A stretch of DNA of 64,000 nt from Massilia alkalitolerans DSM 17462 (GTDB lineage: Bacteria; Pseudomonadota; Gammaproteobacteria; Burkholderiales; Burkholderiaceae_D): contig NZ_ATYR01000001.1 of assembly GCF_000427785.1 (NCBI RefSeq), positions 62,149-126,148 on the forward strand, in the 5' to 3' direction. Positions within the stretch are counted from its first letter, which is position 1; each line of letters begins with the position of its first letter. The translations under genes were made by a program, and so were the position numbers. The notes under the pieces are model-generated. The model was given only the letters and a program-made list of their open reading frames with translations, was not told the origin of the DNA and made no database searches. Of this stretch, positions 35,555 to 45,192 are shown piece by piece.

Positions 35555-35641
35555 GTCAATCAACTCCTGCTGCTGCCGGTTTGCGGAACTGCAAAACGGC
35601 TCGAATAACAGGCAGTTTATTGATCAGCGTCTTGGAAATCC

Positions 35642-35655
35642 TTGACTTGCATCAA
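35642..35655. promoter_or_regulatory. FNR box upstream of hemN
   Basis: TTGAC-TTGC-ATCAA, one base off consensus. If used as a class II site, transcription would start near 35607 on the minus strand, where TAAACT (35619-35614) fits a -10. It should drive hemN, the SafE-like gene, ccoI and ccoS. Confidence 0.8.
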
Positions 35656-35780
35656 ATACGGACGAGTCTGCGAACATTCCTGAACCTGGACCGTGGGGTG
35701 GGCGGCATTGACGGCGCGGCTTCTCTGCCTGCCGGATGCCGCCGCCCGCCCTACCGTACCATGGCCGGTCCAGTGGGCGC

Positions 35781-37346
35781 TCAGCGCCGCGCCGGCGCCT
35801 GCTCGTCGAGCTTGAACACCGACAATGCCTGCACCAGGTGGAAGGCCTCGTCGGCCACGTTGGCCGAGGCATTCGCCGATTCTTCCACCAGGGCGGCATT
35901 TTCGCGGGTGATCTGGTCGAGCTGGGCCATGGCCGCGTTCACCTGGGCGATGCCGGCGCCCTGCTCGCGGCTGGCGCCGGTGATGCCGTTCATGATCGCG
36001 GCCGCTTCGGCTACCTTGGCCACCACTTCGCGCATGGTCTGGCCGGCGTCGCCCACCAGCACATTGCCTTCGCCGACCTGCTGCACCGAGGTTTCGATGA
36101 GGGTCTTGATTTCCTTGGCCGCCGCGGCCGAGCGCTGCGCCAGGCTGCGCACCTCGCCGGCGACGACGGCAAAGCCGCGCCCCTGCTCGCCGGCACGGGC
36201 CGCCTCGACCGCTGCGTTCAGCGCCAGGATATTGGTCTGGAAGGCAATGCCGTCGATCAGGCCGATGATGTCCACGATGCGGGTGGCCGAGGCGCTGATG
36301 TGGCCCATGGTGTCGCCCACCCGGCCCACGGCCTCGCCGCCGCGTCCGGCGACGTTCGAGGCGGCCACGACCAGCCCGTCGGCGCGCACCGCGCTGTCGG
36401 TGTTGTGGCCGGCCGCCGCGGCGATCTGCGCCAGGCTGCTCGCGGTCTGCTCGAGGCTGGCCGCCTGGGCTTCGGTACGGCTGGCCAGGTCGCCGTTGCC
36501 GGCCGCGATCTCGCGGGTCGCATGCTCGATCGAGCCCACATTGCGGCGCACGTCGCCGACGATCGCCTTCAGGTTGACGTTCAGCTGGCGCAGCGCCAGC
36601 TGCAGGCGGCCGATCTCGTCGTTGCGGCCCGGCTCGCAAGGGTGCGACAGGTCGCCGCCGGCCAGTGCATACACGGCGGCGGTGGCCTCGCGCAGGGGAC
36701 GGGCGATGGTGCGCTGCAGTTCGGCCCAGGCCGCCAGCGTCGCCGCCACGCCTGCGCCCGCCAGCAATTTCCACAGCAAGCCGTCCGCTGCCAGCCCAAG
36801 GGCGGCCATCAGCACCGCCTGGCCGCCCATCATGATGCCGAGGCGGCGCGACAGCGGCAGCGAACGCAGCGCACCGAGGCGGGCGCGCCAACCAAGGCGG
36901 CGTGCGGCGCCACGGTGGATCGTCAGCCCCTTCGCCTCGCCGGCGCGGAATTTCCGATAGAGCTCGCCGGCCGCCACCACCTGCTCGCGGCTCGGTGCGG
37001 TACGCACCGACATGTAGCCGGTGACGCGGCCTCCCTCCTTGACCGGCACCACGTTGGCAACCACCCAGTAGAAGTCGCCGTTCTTGCGACGATTCTTGAC
37101 CAGGCCGGTCCAGGGCTCGCCCGCCTGCAGCGTGCGCCACAGGTCGGCAAATGCTTCCGGCGGCATGTCCGGATGGCGGACGATGTTGTGCGCCTTTCCG
37201 AGCAATTCGTGCTCGTCGAAGCCGCTGACTTCGACAAAGCTGGGGTTGACGTAGGTGATGCGGCCCTTGGTGTCCGTCTTGGAAACGATGGACTGGCCTT
37301 CCTGTAACAGGTATTCGATGCCGGTGACCGGCAGGTTGGTACGCAC
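35781..37346 (-). CDS. Aer-like PAS chemoreceptor (energy/redox taxis)
   Basis: 521 residues. N-terminal PAS (~8-110) with [37 protein letters not shown] and [11 protein letters not shown], as in FAD-binding Aer proteins; a membrane hairpin (~165-205), a HAMP-like stretch ([13 protein letters not shown]) and a methyl-accepting domain with the signalling tip [21 protein letters not shown]. Senses redox or oxygen through FAD in Aer. Start GTG 37346 after AAGGAGAA. Two FNR boxes precede it. A longer reading at 37373 lacks a ribosome site. Confidence 0.9.
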   Translation of the reverse strand: MRTNLPVTGIEYLLQEGQSIVSKTDTKGRITYVNPSFVEVSGFDEHELLGKAHNIVRHPDMPPEAFADLWRTLQAGEPWTGLVKNRRKNGDFYWVVANVVPVKEGGRVTGYMSVRTAPSREQVVAAGELYRKFRAGEAKGLTIHRGAARRLGWRARLGALRSLPLSRRLGIMMGGQAVLMAALGLAADGLLWKLLAGAGVAATLAAWAELQRTIARPLREATAAVYALAGGDLSHPCEPGRNDEIGRLQLALRQLNVNLKAIVGDVRRNVGSIEHATREIAAGNGDLASRTEAQAASLEQTASSLAQIAAAAGHNTDSAVRADGLVVAASNVAGRGGEAVGRVGDTMGHISASATRIVDIIGLIDGIAFQTNILALNAAVEAARAGEQGRGFAVVAGEVRSLAQRSAAAAKEIKTLIETSVQQVGEGNVLVGDAGQTMREVVAKVAEAAAIMNGITGASREQGAGIAQVNAAMAQLDQITRENAALVEESANASANVADEAFHLVQALSVFKLDEQAPARR

Positions 37347-37415
37347 GTGCTTCTCCTTGTTGCCGTAAGGCAAAACTCCAAGCGCACGATTCTAACAAGT
37401 GAAACACCGAATTTT

Positions 37416-37429
37416 TTGACTTGGATCAA
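37416..37429. promoter_or_regulatory. Proximal FNR box upstream of the aer-like gene
   Basis: TTGAC-TTGG-ATCAA, one base off consensus, 70 bp before the GTG. On the minus strand TAGAAT (37394-37389) is a good -10, which places this box at about -41, the class II position. Confidence 0.8.
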
Positions 37430-37469
37430 ATTTAACTGTGACCACGTGGCGTAGAGCCCGCAAAAAACC

Positions 37470-37483
37470 TTGATTTACGTCAA
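37470..37483. promoter_or_regulatory. Distal FNR box between the aer-like gene and the plus-strand DUF457 gene
   Basis: TTGAT-TTAC-GTCAA, one base off consensus; centre exactly 54 bp from the proximal box, about five helical turns. For aer it would be near -95 (class I-like). For the plus-strand gene it lies only 28 bp before the ATG, too close for normal activation, so repression or a short leader would be needed. Confidence 0.72.
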
Positions 37484-37510
37484 AGGTTGCCATTGGTGTA
37501 AGCTTTAGAT

Positions 37511-38827
37511 ATGGACAACATGACACACTCGCTCGTCGGCCTGGCCCTGGGAGAACTGGTCGAGCGCGCCCTGCCCCCGGCAAGCGATCCGGCCCGGGGC
37601 CGTACCCGCCGCCGCGCCCTCCTGCTCACCGGCCTGCTGGCCAGTAATTTCCCCGACCTCGACCTGGTGCTCACGCCGCTGCTGCCGGCGCCGCTGGGCT
37701 ACCTGATCCACCACCGCGGCCACACGCATACCCTGCTGTACGCGCTGCCGCAGGTGCTCCTACTGCTGGCCCTGACTTGGTTGCTGTGGCCGGCAGCGCG
37801 CCGGCTGCTGCAGGAAGATCGCCGCACCCGCCGCGCCGTCGTCGGCACCGCCCTGCTGGGCATGGTGCTGCACCTGTCCTTCGACGGCCTGAACGTGTAC
37901 GGGGTCCACCCCTTCCACCCTTTCGATTCGCGCTGGCTGTACGGCGACCTCGTCTTCATCGTCGAGCCGGTGTTCTGGACCGCGCTCGGCTTTGCACTAG
38001 CCCTGCTGTCGCGGCGCACCGGCTTGCGCTGGCTGGGACTGGGTTTCTTTGCAGGCATGCCGGTGCTGTTTACCTGGATGGGCTTCCTGCAATGGGGTTC
38101 GCTCGCCGCGCTGGGCCTGGTGGCGCTGCTGGTCGCCGGCGCCAGGCTCAAGCTGGGAGCGCGTGCCGGACTGGTGGCGGCCTCCCTCGCCTGCGTGGGC
38201 TTCGTCGGCATCCAGGCCGTGGGCGCGCAGCTTGCGCGCGGCGAGATCCGCAGCGCGCTCGACACGGTGGCGCCGGGCAGCCGCGTGCTCGACATCGCAC
38301 TGTCGTCCTTCCCGGCCAATCCCTTGTGCTGGTCCTTCGCCACCGTGTCCGACAAGCCGGCCGCCGGCAGCTATGGGGTACGGGTCGGCGTGCTCAGCCT
38401 GGCGCCCGGCCTGAGCCCGGTCTGGGCATGCCCGGAACGCTTCGGCGGCGTGCCCGATAGTGCAAGCGAAGCCGCCGGCAGGCCGGTGCTGCGCGACGCA
38501 GGGGGTCGGGGAGCCGAAGCGGCCGCCCGGGCTGTGCCTGCGGCGACAGCGGCACTGGCCTGGAAATTCAGCGAGACCGGCAGCCTGCAGGACTTCCGCG
38601 CGCTGCAGCGGACCAATTGCCACTTCGATGCCTGGCTGCGCTTCGCCCGCGTGCCCTCGCTGGCCGGGGGCAATGCCACCGATATTCGCTTCGGCGCTCC
38701 CGACCAGCCCAACTTCTCGACCCTGCCGTATGCCGCCCGCGCGGCCGAACCCTGCCCGTCGCCGCTGGCGGCATGGGGCTATCCGCGCGGGGACCTGCTC
38801 GGCTGGAAAGGGCAGGGAGCGCGCTAA
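37511..38827 (+). CDS. YdjM/DUF457-type membrane metal-dependent hydrolase-like protein
   Basis: 438 residues. MTHSLVGLALGELVER, NFPDLDLVL and HHRGHTHTLL near the N terminus, plus LHLSFDGLNVYGVHPF, are the metal-binding signature of the DUF457 (YbcI/YdjM) family. About six helices to residue ~240, then a ~195-residue soluble C-terminal part of unknown role. Start could be 37520 (MTHSLV). Function unknown. Confidence 0.83.
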   Translation: MDNMTHSLVGLALGELVERALPPASDPARGRTRRRALLLTGLLASNFPDLDLVLTPLLPAPLGYLIHHRGHTHTLLYALPQVLLLLALTWLLWPAARRLLQEDRRTRRAVVGTALLGMVLHLSFDGLNVYGVHPFHPFDSRWLYGDLVFIVEPVFWTALGFALALLSRRTGLRWLGLGFFAGMPVLFTWMGFLQWGSLAALGLVALLVAGARLKLGARAGLVAASLACVGFVGIQAVGAQLARGEIRSALDTVAPGSRVLDIALSSFPANPLCWSFATVSDKPAAGSYGVRVGVLSLAPGLSPVWACPERFGGVPDSASEAAGRPVLRDAGGRGAEAAARAVPAATAALAWKFSETGSLQDFRALQRTNCHFDAWLRFARVPSLAGGNATDIRFGAPDQPNFSTLPYAARAAEPCPSPLAAWGYPRGDLLGWKGQGAR

Positions 38828-40746
38828 GGTGCACGCCGCAGCGGCGCTCGCAACGGCCCGCCGGCCCGCACCCTCCCCTGCCGTCCGGCCCGGGCGATGA
38901 CCTGCCCGAAGAAGTCCACCAGGCCGGGCGCATGCAGGTCGAAGCAGAAGCCGTCGCGCACCTGCCACACGCGCTCGCGCAGTGCGGCCATGGCGGCGCG
39001 GTCGTGCAGCTGGCGCGCCAGGTCCTCGATGCTGTCGAAAAACACCCCGATGCCGAGGCGCCGGGCCAGCGCCTGGGCTGCCACGATGGCGCCGCCGTTG
39101 TCGACCTGGATCATCGGCAGCCCGGCCGCCGCCAGGGTCGCGACCCGCGCCGGAATGTTCAGGTCGTCCCAGTCGGCGCGCCGGATGTCGCCGCCGTTCT
39201 GGCTGCGAAACACGTGCAGCCAGCCGGCGTCGTATTGCGAGAATTCGCGCACCCATCCGTCCGGGTCGACATTCCGGTGCAGGTGCAGGTGTTCCGGCGC
39301 CAGCGCCTGTGCTGTCCTTATCCACTCGCGCCACTGGCCCTGCGTAAAGTCTCCATAGAAATGCAGGTGGATGCCGTGGCGCGCCAGCTCGGCCACCGTG
39401 GGCGGATGCAGCCCAATCGGCCGCCCTGGCACCACGGTGTGCACCTGGCCGCCCGCGCCCGCTGCGGACAGCAGGGGCGAGCGCTCCTGCAGGAACCAGG
39501 CGCGGCGCGGCAGGTCGCCGTCGAGCACATGTTCAAGACGAGGCGCAGGGCGCCCGGTGGGCAGCCTGGGCAGAGCGGTGGCGAACCAGTCGCGCATTTC
39601 AGGGCTGCTGTAGATGCAGCCGTCGGCCAGCCGCACCAGGTCGGCCAGCAGCGGCCAGGTTCCCTTCTCGATGCAGATGAAGGGGCCTTCCTTGAAATGC
39701 CAGACAAAAGGAATGTCCGGCGTGTGCATCAGCACTTCGTGGGCAAAGGGCACGGCCTGCCAGTTGAGCTGGGCGTAGACGAGGTCGGGTTCGATGCGCG
39801 CCAGCGCCTCGCGCCAGCCGTGGCGCGGCAGCTCCTCGACCTGGCCGAAAGGCAGCGGCCCGACCGTATTGAACCAGCTCGGTGTCGGCGTCCACAATCC
39901 GTACAGCCGGTGTCCCAGGGCTTCCAGCGCCAGCACGCGGTCGGCGTTGTAGGCCAGCTCGCCGGCCAGCACGATCTTCAAGCCCTTGCGGGCGTCCTGC
40001 GGCCGGGCGGCGCGCACCTGCGCATACAGCCGCTCCTCGTCGATGGGGTTGCCGGTGCTGGTATGGAAGCGCAGAGGTCCGGCTACCCGGTAGTGCTGGC
40101 GGAAGGGGTTGATGCCCCCGAGCGGCTCGCGCATGCGCTTGTGGCGCTGGCCCGGATGGTCGACCCACTCGCAGCTGATCTCCCCCGTCGGCACGAAGGC
40201 GCCCTGGGCGCGCAGTCCGGTCCAGAACAGGCGGTCGAGGTCGTCGCTCTCGAGCTCGGCGCGCTCGCGCCAGCGCAGTGCGGTGCGGCGGTGCAGGCAT
40301 TGCACGGGTTGCAGGCATTCCCCCGGGACGATGCCGTCGGCGCTGCGGTTGTAGTGGTGGCGCACGCCGGCATAGGCCAGCACCGCGCCGGGCGCGCGCT
40401 CGAGGCAGGCCACCAGTTGCGCCAGGTGCCCGGCATACCAGACGTCGTCGCTCGGCAGGTAGGCCAGCAGTTCGCCGCGCGCGGCGTCGAGGCCGGCGTT
40501 GATGGCGCGGCCCAGTCCGCCATTGCTGTCGAAGCGCAGGTAGCGCACCCTGGCGTCGGCCAGCCAGGGCGCCAGGGCGCTGGCGGTGTCGTCGCAGGAG
40601 CCGTCGTCGACGATGACGAGCTCCCAGTCGGGATAGGTCTGCGCCCACAGGCTGTCGAGGGCGCGGCCGATGAAGGCCGCCTGCTCGAAGGTGGGCATGA
40701 GTACGCTGACGCGTGGGGAAGCGGGGACGGACGGCTGGCTGCTCAT
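38824..40746 (-). CDS. Two-domain glycosyltransferase (GT2 N-terminal, GT4-like C-terminal)
   Basis: 640 residues. N-terminal GT-A domain of family 2 (VSVLMPTFEQAAFIGRALDS, VIVDDGSCDDT, LLAYLPSDDVWY), followed by a second part resembling GT-B glycosyltransferases (LKIVLAGELAYNAD to VATLAAAGLPMIQVDNGG). Likely builds a surface polysaccharide or glycan. Isolated gene; its 3' end overlaps the DUF457 gene by four bases, tail to tail. Acceptor and sugar unknown. Confidence 0.87.
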   Translation of the reverse strand: MSSQPSVPASPRVSVLMPTFEQAAFIGRALDSLWAQTYPDWELVIVDDGSCDDTASALAPWLADARVRYLRFDSNGGLGRAINAGLDAARGELLAYLPSDDVWYAGHLAQLVACLERAPGAVLAYAGVRHHYNRSADGIVPGECLQPVQCLHRRTALRWRERAELESDDLDRLFWTGLRAQGAFVPTGEISCEWVDHPGQRHKRMREPLGGINPFRQHYRVAGPLRFHTSTGNPIDEERLYAQVRAARPQDARKGLKIVLAGELAYNADRVLALEALGHRLYGLWTPTPSWFNTVGPLPFGQVEELPRHGWREALARIEPDLVYAQLNWQAVPFAHEVLMHTPDIPFVWHFKEGPFICIEKGTWPLLADLVRLADGCIYSSPEMRDWFATALPRLPTGRPAPRLEHVLDGDLPRRAWFLQERSPLLSAAGAGGQVHTVVPGRPIGLHPPTVAELARHGIHLHFYGDFTQGQWREWIRTAQALAPEHLHLHRNVDPDGWVREFSQYDAGWLHVFRSQNGGDIRRADWDDLNIPARVATLAAAGLPMIQVDNGGAIVAAQALARRLGIGVFFDSIEDLARQLHDRAAMAALRERVWQVRDGFCFDLHAPGLVDFFGQVIARAGRQGRVRAGGPLRAPLRRAP

Positions 40747-40876
40747 GGCGATGGCTGGTTGTGGGAGCCTCCCCAGATTAGAAGGCGGCGCCCCGCTGCG
40801 TTTGCGGCATGTCAGCAGTGCGCGGCGGCCTCCCGGGACCCGAGCGCGAGCGCCGCTGCAAGGCTATACTCGCGGC

Positions 40877-41347
40877 ATGAATCCCGACCAGCCACTTCCC
40901 GATACCGCGTGCTACTGCTCGGCGCTGCGCCAGGCCTCGCGCTACGTCACCTCGTTCTATGACCAGATGCTGTCCGGATCGGGCCTGCGCGTGACCCAGT
41001 TCGCGATCCTGTCCCGGCTCAGGCCGCACCCGGCCAGCATGACCCAGCTGGCACAGAGCATGGTGATGGACCGCACCACGCTGGCGCGCAACCTGCAGCC
41101 CCTGGTGCGCGAACAGCTGGTGCAGGTACGTCCCGGCGAGCAGGACCGGCGCGAGCGCGTCATCGAGCTGACCGCGCTCGGGCGCGACAAGGTCGAGGCC
41201 ATCCTTCCCGCCTGGCGCCGCGCCCAGGCCCGCTTCGACGCGCAGTTCGGCGCGGAGCGCGGCGTCCAGCTGCTGGCGACCATGCGCGCCGTGGTCGACA
41301 GCGGCCTGCACGAATCCGGCGAATCGACGCCGGCCGACCCGGACTGA
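40877..41347 (+). CDS. MarR-family transcriptional regulator
   Basis: 156 residues. Winged-helix MarR: LRVTQFAILSRLRPHPASM, TQLAQSMVMDRTTLARNL, EQDRRERVIELTALG. An N-terminal CYCSALRQASRYV carries two cysteines, as in some redox-sensing MarR proteins; suggestive only. It is divergent from the glycosyltransferase gene, 130 bp away. Confidence 0.88.
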   Translation: MNPDQPLPDTACYCSALRQASRYVTSFYDQMLSGSGLRVTQFAILSRLRPHPASMTQLAQSMVMDRTTLARNLQPLVREQLVQVRPGEQDRRERVIELTALGRDKVEAILPAWRRAQARFDAQFGAERGVQLLATMRAVVDSGLHESGESTPADPD

Positions 41348-41417
41348 ACGGCATGGCGGGCGCGGCACTTGCCATTTTTTCAGTAAAATCGTCAGTTTTC
41401 CCAGCGTTCGAACCGCC

Positions 41418-44270
41418 GTGCCCCCTACCGAACCCATGCTAGCCTTCCTGTCGAACGGCGGCGCCCTAGGTGCCCGGATCCACGCGCACGACTGGAACGC
41501 GCACCCGCTCGGACCGATCACCGCCTGGCCGGCGGCCCTGCGCACGACGCTCGGCATCATGCTGGGCTCGGCCTTCCCGACCTTCCTGGCCTGGGGCCCA
41601 CGGCTGGAACTGTTCTATAACGATGCCTACCTGCCCCTGCTCGGCAACAAGTCCGCCGATGCGCTCGGCCGGCCGCTGCCCGAGGTCTGGGACGAGGTGT
41701 GGGACACGGTCGGCCCGTATGCCACTCGCGTGCTGGCAGGCGAGTCCTTCTTCTTCGAGAACTATGCCACCACGGTGGAGCGCCATGGCTACCGCGAACA
41801 GGCCTGGTTCACCTTTTCCTACAGCCCGGTGCGCGACGACCAGGGCGTCGTGTGCGGCTTGCTGTGCACGGTCATCGAAGTCAGCGACAAGGTGCGCGCG
41901 CTGGCCCGGCACAAGGAAGCGGAAGAGCACCTCGCCCTGTCGCTCGAAGCCTCGGGCAACATCGGCACCTGGTCCTACGACCTCGACACCGCCGCCACCC
42001 ATGTGGACGAACGCTTCGCGCGCCTGTTCCAGGTCGACGCCGCGCTCGCCCGCGAGGGCACGGAGCTGGTGCGCTTCACCGACATGATCCACCCCGAGGA
42101 CCGCCCGGCCGTGCTGGCCGCGATCGACCGCGCCATCCTCACCGAGACCCTGTACGACATCGAATACCGGATCCCGCAGCGCTCCGGGCAGGACGTGTGG
42201 GTCAACGCGCGCGGCAAGGTGTTCGCCAATCCGGACACCGGGAGCCGCCGCTTCGCCGGCATCGCCGTCGACATCACCGAGCGCAAGCACGCCGAGGGGG
42301 CGCGCATCGAGAGCGAGCGCGCGGCGCTGGCCGCGTCACGGCGCGCCGACGAAAGCGCGCGCCGGCTCGACGTGCTGCTCGACGCCGCGCCGGTCGGCAT
42401 CGTCTACGCCGACGCCGCGGGCCAGCTGCTGGTGGCGAATGCCACCAACCGCCAGATCTGGGGGGCGCATCCGATGCCGGGCGAGGTCGGCGAGTACGCC
42501 GAATGGAAAGGCTGGTGGCCGGACGGTTCGCCGCAGGCCGGACAGCGCGTGCAGGCGCACGAATGGCCGATCGCGCGCGCGCTGCGGGGCGAGGTCCAGG
42601 CCGCCGGGGTCTTCGAGATCGAACCCTTCGGCGAGCCCGGCGCGCGCCGCACGATCCTGGTACGGGCCGCGGCGATCCACGACCGCGAGGGCGCGATGGT
42701 GGGCGCGGTGGCCGCCAACATGGACATCACCGCCCAGGTCGAGGCGGAACGGGCGATGATGGAAAGCGAGGCCAAGTTCCGCCTGATCGCCGACGCCATC
42801 CCGCAACTGGCCTGGTCGGCCGACGCCGGCGGCACCAACGATTACCTGAACGCGCGCTGGAGCGCGTTCACCGGCCTGCCGGTCGAGCGCATCGGCGGCA
42901 ACGGCTGGGGCGAGGTGGTCCACCCGGACGACCTGGCGGCCCTGCTCGCGGCCTGGCGCAACAGCCTGGCCCTGGGGACGCCCTACGAGATCGAGCACCG
43001 CCTGCTCCACCATTCCGGCGAGTACCGCTGGATGCTCAACCGCGCCCTGCCCCTGCTCGACCAGAACGGCAAGGCCACGCGCTGGATGGGCACCCTGACC
43101 GACATCCACGACAAGAAGACCGGCGAGGAAGAGCTGCGCGCCCAGGCGCGCCGCAAGGACGAGTTCCTGGCCATGCTCGCGCACGAGCTGCGCAACCCGC
43201 TGGCGCCGATCAGCAACGCCGCCCAGCTGCTCTCGATGACCACGCTCGACCCGCAGCGGGTGCGCCAGTCGAGCGAAGTGATCATCCGCCAGGTGCGCCA
43301 CATGACCTCGCTGGTGGACGACCTGCTCGACGTCTCGCGCGTGACGCGCGGCCTGGTGGAGCTGGAGCGCGAACGGGTCGACGTCAAGGCGGTCGTCGCC
43401 AGCGCGGTCGAGCAGGCCAGGCCGCTGATGGAAGCGCGCGGCCATGCCTTCGACCAGCACATGACGTCGCGGCGCTGCTGGGTGTTCGGCGACCGCATCC
43501 GGCTGGTGCAGGTGATCGTCAACCTGCTGGGCAACGCCGCCAAGTACACCGCCCAGGGCGGCACCATCGCGCTGTCGGTCGAGACCGATGCGGCGAGCGT
43601 GACGATCGCGGTGCGCGACAACGGCATCGGCATCGACCGCGCCATCCTGCCGCACGTGTTCGACCTGTTCACCCAGGCCGAGCGCACCCCCGACCGTTCC
43701 CAGGGCGGGCTCGGGCTCGGCCTGGCGCTGGTGCGCAGCCTGGTGCAGCTGCACGGCGGCCAGGTCGCCGCCCACAGCGACGGCCTGGGCAAGGGCAGCA
43801 GCTTCACGGTGACGCTGCCGGTGTTCGACGGCGAGCCTGGTGCGGCGCCGGGCGAAGGGCAAGCGGCGGCGCCGGCACGCTCGGGCGGCGGCCGGCGCGT
43901 CCTGGTGGTCGACGACAACGTCGATGCGGCCCTGTCGCTGGCCGACGTCCTGCGCTCGCTCGGTCACCTGGTGGACACCGCCCACGATTCGCAGGACGCG
44001 CTGGCGCAGGCGGAGCGGGAATGGCCGGATGTCTTCATCCTCGACATCGGCCTGCCCGACATCGACGGCTACGCGCTGGCGCGCCGCCTGCGCGACAGCG
44101 AGCGTGGACGGGCCGCGACCCTGCTCGCCCTGACCGGCTACGGCCAGGCCCACGACCGGGTGCTGGCCAAGACGGCCGGTTTCGACCATCACTTCGTCAA
44201 GCCGGTGGACCTGGCGCCGCTGGCGCAGATCATCGAACGCGCGCCGCGCTCGGGATTAAGGCAGGCTTAA
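41418..44270 (+). CDS. Hybrid histidine kinase with PAS domains and receiver
   Basis: 950 residues from GTG 41418 (ATG 41436 is an alternative; neither has a clear ribosome site). A GAF/PAS-like domain (~45-165), then PAS domains at ~170-290, ~318-440 and ~445-565 with PAC tails (SRRFAGIAVDITERK; RWMGTLTDIHDKK). HisKA with phospho-acceptor His 589 (MLAHELRNPL), HATPase with DNGIGID and GLGLGLALVR, and a receiver with phospho-acceptor Asp 876 (FILDIGLPD). No membrane segment: a cytosolic sensor. No separate response regulator is next to it. Confidence 0.92.
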   Translation: MPPTEPMLAFLSNGGALGARIHAHDWNAHPLGPITAWPAALRTTLGIMLGSAFPTFLAWGPRLELFYNDAYLPLLGNKSADALGRPLPEVWDEVWDTVGPYATRVLAGESFFFENYATTVERHGYREQAWFTFSYSPVRDDQGVVCGLLCTVIEVSDKVRALARHKEAEEHLALSLEASGNIGTWSYDLDTAATHVDERFARLFQVDAALAREGTELVRFTDMIHPEDRPAVLAAIDRAILTETLYDIEYRIPQRSGQDVWVNARGKVFANPDTGSRRFAGIAVDITERKHAEGARIESERAALAASRRADESARRLDVLLDAAPVGIVYADAAGQLLVANATNRQIWGAHPMPGEVGEYAEWKGWWPDGSPQAGQRVQAHEWPIARALRGEVQAAGVFEIEPFGEPGARRTILVRAAAIHDREGAMVGAVAANMDITAQVEAERAMMESEAKFRLIADAIPQLAWSADAGGTNDYLNARWSAFTGLPVERIGGNGWGEVVHPDDLAALLAAWRNSLALGTPYEIEHRLLHHSGEYRWMLNRALPLLDQNGKATRWMGTLTDIHDKKTGEEELRAQARRKDEFLAMLAHELRNPLAPISNAAQLLSMTTLDPQRVRQSSEVIIRQVRHMTSLVDDLLDVSRVTRGLVELERERVDVKAVVASAVEQARPLMEARGHAFDQHMTSRRCWVFGDRIRLVQVIVNLLGNAAKYTAQGGTIALSVETDAASVTIAVRDNGIGIDRAILPHVFDLFTQAERTPDRSQGGLGLGLALVRSLVQLHGGQVAAHSDGLGKGSSFTVTLPVFDGEPGAAPGEGQAAAPARSGGGRRVLVVDDNVDAALSLADVLRSLGHLVDTAHDSQDALAQAEREWPDVFILDIGLPDIDGYALARRLRDSERGRAATLLALTGYGQAHDRVLAKTAGFDHHFVKPVDLAPLAQIIERAPRSGLRQA

Positions 44271-44367
44271 CCGGGCGCGCCCCATGCAATACGCATTGCC
44301 CGGGGAACGCGCAAGCAACTATGCTGGCGCTGTCGCCGGCTGGCCCGGCCATTCACGAAGGACACCC

Positions 44368-45192
44368 ATGCCGCCCCGCCGCGCCACCGCCGCCCTGTTC
44401 CTGTCCGCCCTGTTCGCCTCGCTGCCGCTGCACGCGGCCACGGCCCTGTCCTGCACGCCGCTGGAAGCCATACCGGCGGCGGTCGCGGACGCGCCCTTCC
44501 TGGTGCTCGGCGACGTGCACGGCACCCGCGAGGTGCCGGCCTTCGTCGCCGCCTACCTGTGCGCTGGCGCGAAACGGCAGCGCAGCACCACGCTGGCCAT
44601 CGAACTGCCGTCGAGCGCACAGGACGCGCTCGACGCCTTCCTGGCCAGCCAGGGCACGCCGCAGGACGTCGAACGGCTGCTGGGGGGCGGCCTGTGGCGC
44701 AGTCCGCGCCAGGATGGCAGGACCAGCATCGACATGCTGCGCCTGATCCAGCAGGTGCGCACGCTGCGTGCGCAAGGCGCCGACATCCACATTACCGCGA
44801 TCGATACCGTGACCGCGACGCCGCAACGCAGCGCCGCGATGGCCGAGCGCCTGCGCGCCGAACTGCGCCAGGGGACGGGCCGCCAGCTGGTGGCACTGGT
44901 CGGCGCCCCGCATGCGATCCGCAGCAAGGGCAATCGCTTCAATCCTCATTACGAATCCGCGATCTACCTGCTGGCCGACCAGAGGCCGCTCTCGCTCACG
45001 GTGGGTACGGCGGGCGGCACCGCCTGGGTGTGCCGGGGCGCCACGCCCGACACCTGCGGCGCCACCGCCTGGGACATCAACCGCGTCGACCCGGCCCCAG
45101 CCGGCCCGTTCTCGCTGGTGCCGCCGTCGCCGCAGTTCGACGGCGTGTTCTACGTGGGGGCGACGAGCGCATCGCCGCCGGCCGTTCAGTGA
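44368..45192 (+). CDS. Exported ChaN/EreA/TIKI-fold-like protein
   Basis: 274 residues. Signal peptide ~1-25 (AALFLSALFASLPLHAAT). FLVLGDVHGTREVPAF and TLAIELP resemble the first motifs of the haem-binding ChaN and erythromycin-esterase superfamily; ALVGAPHAI would hold the later His. Function unknown. AAGGACA precedes the ATG; upstream readings put residues before the signal. Ends tail to tail with the next gene, overlapping by 7 bp. Confidence 0.75.
   Translation: MPPRRATAALFLSALFASLPLHAATALSCTPLEAIPAAVADAPFLVLGDVHGTREVPAFVAAYLCAGAKRQRSTTLAIELPSSAQDALDAFLASQGTPQDVERLLGGGLWRSPRQDGRTSIDMLRLIQQVRTLRAQGADIHITAIDTVTATPQRSAAMAERLRAELRQGTGRQLVALVGAPHAIRSKGNRFNPHYESAIYLLADQRPLSLTVGTAGGTAWVCRGATPDTCGATAWDINRVDPAPAGPFSLVPPSPQFDGVFYVGATSASPPAVQ

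Noticed and set aside
35620..35634. Isolated TTGAT upstream of hemN
   Set aside because: Only one half-site; the second half does not match.
41353..41380. ATGGC-N13-GCCAT followed by T6 after the MarR gene
   Set aside because: A 5-bp stem with a 13-base loop is too weak to call a terminator; it could still work with Rho.
44274..44320. Nested hairpin CCGGGC...GCCCGG with GCAAT-N4-ATTGC after the kinase gene
   Set aside because: No T-tract and long loops; common by chance in such GC-rich sequence.
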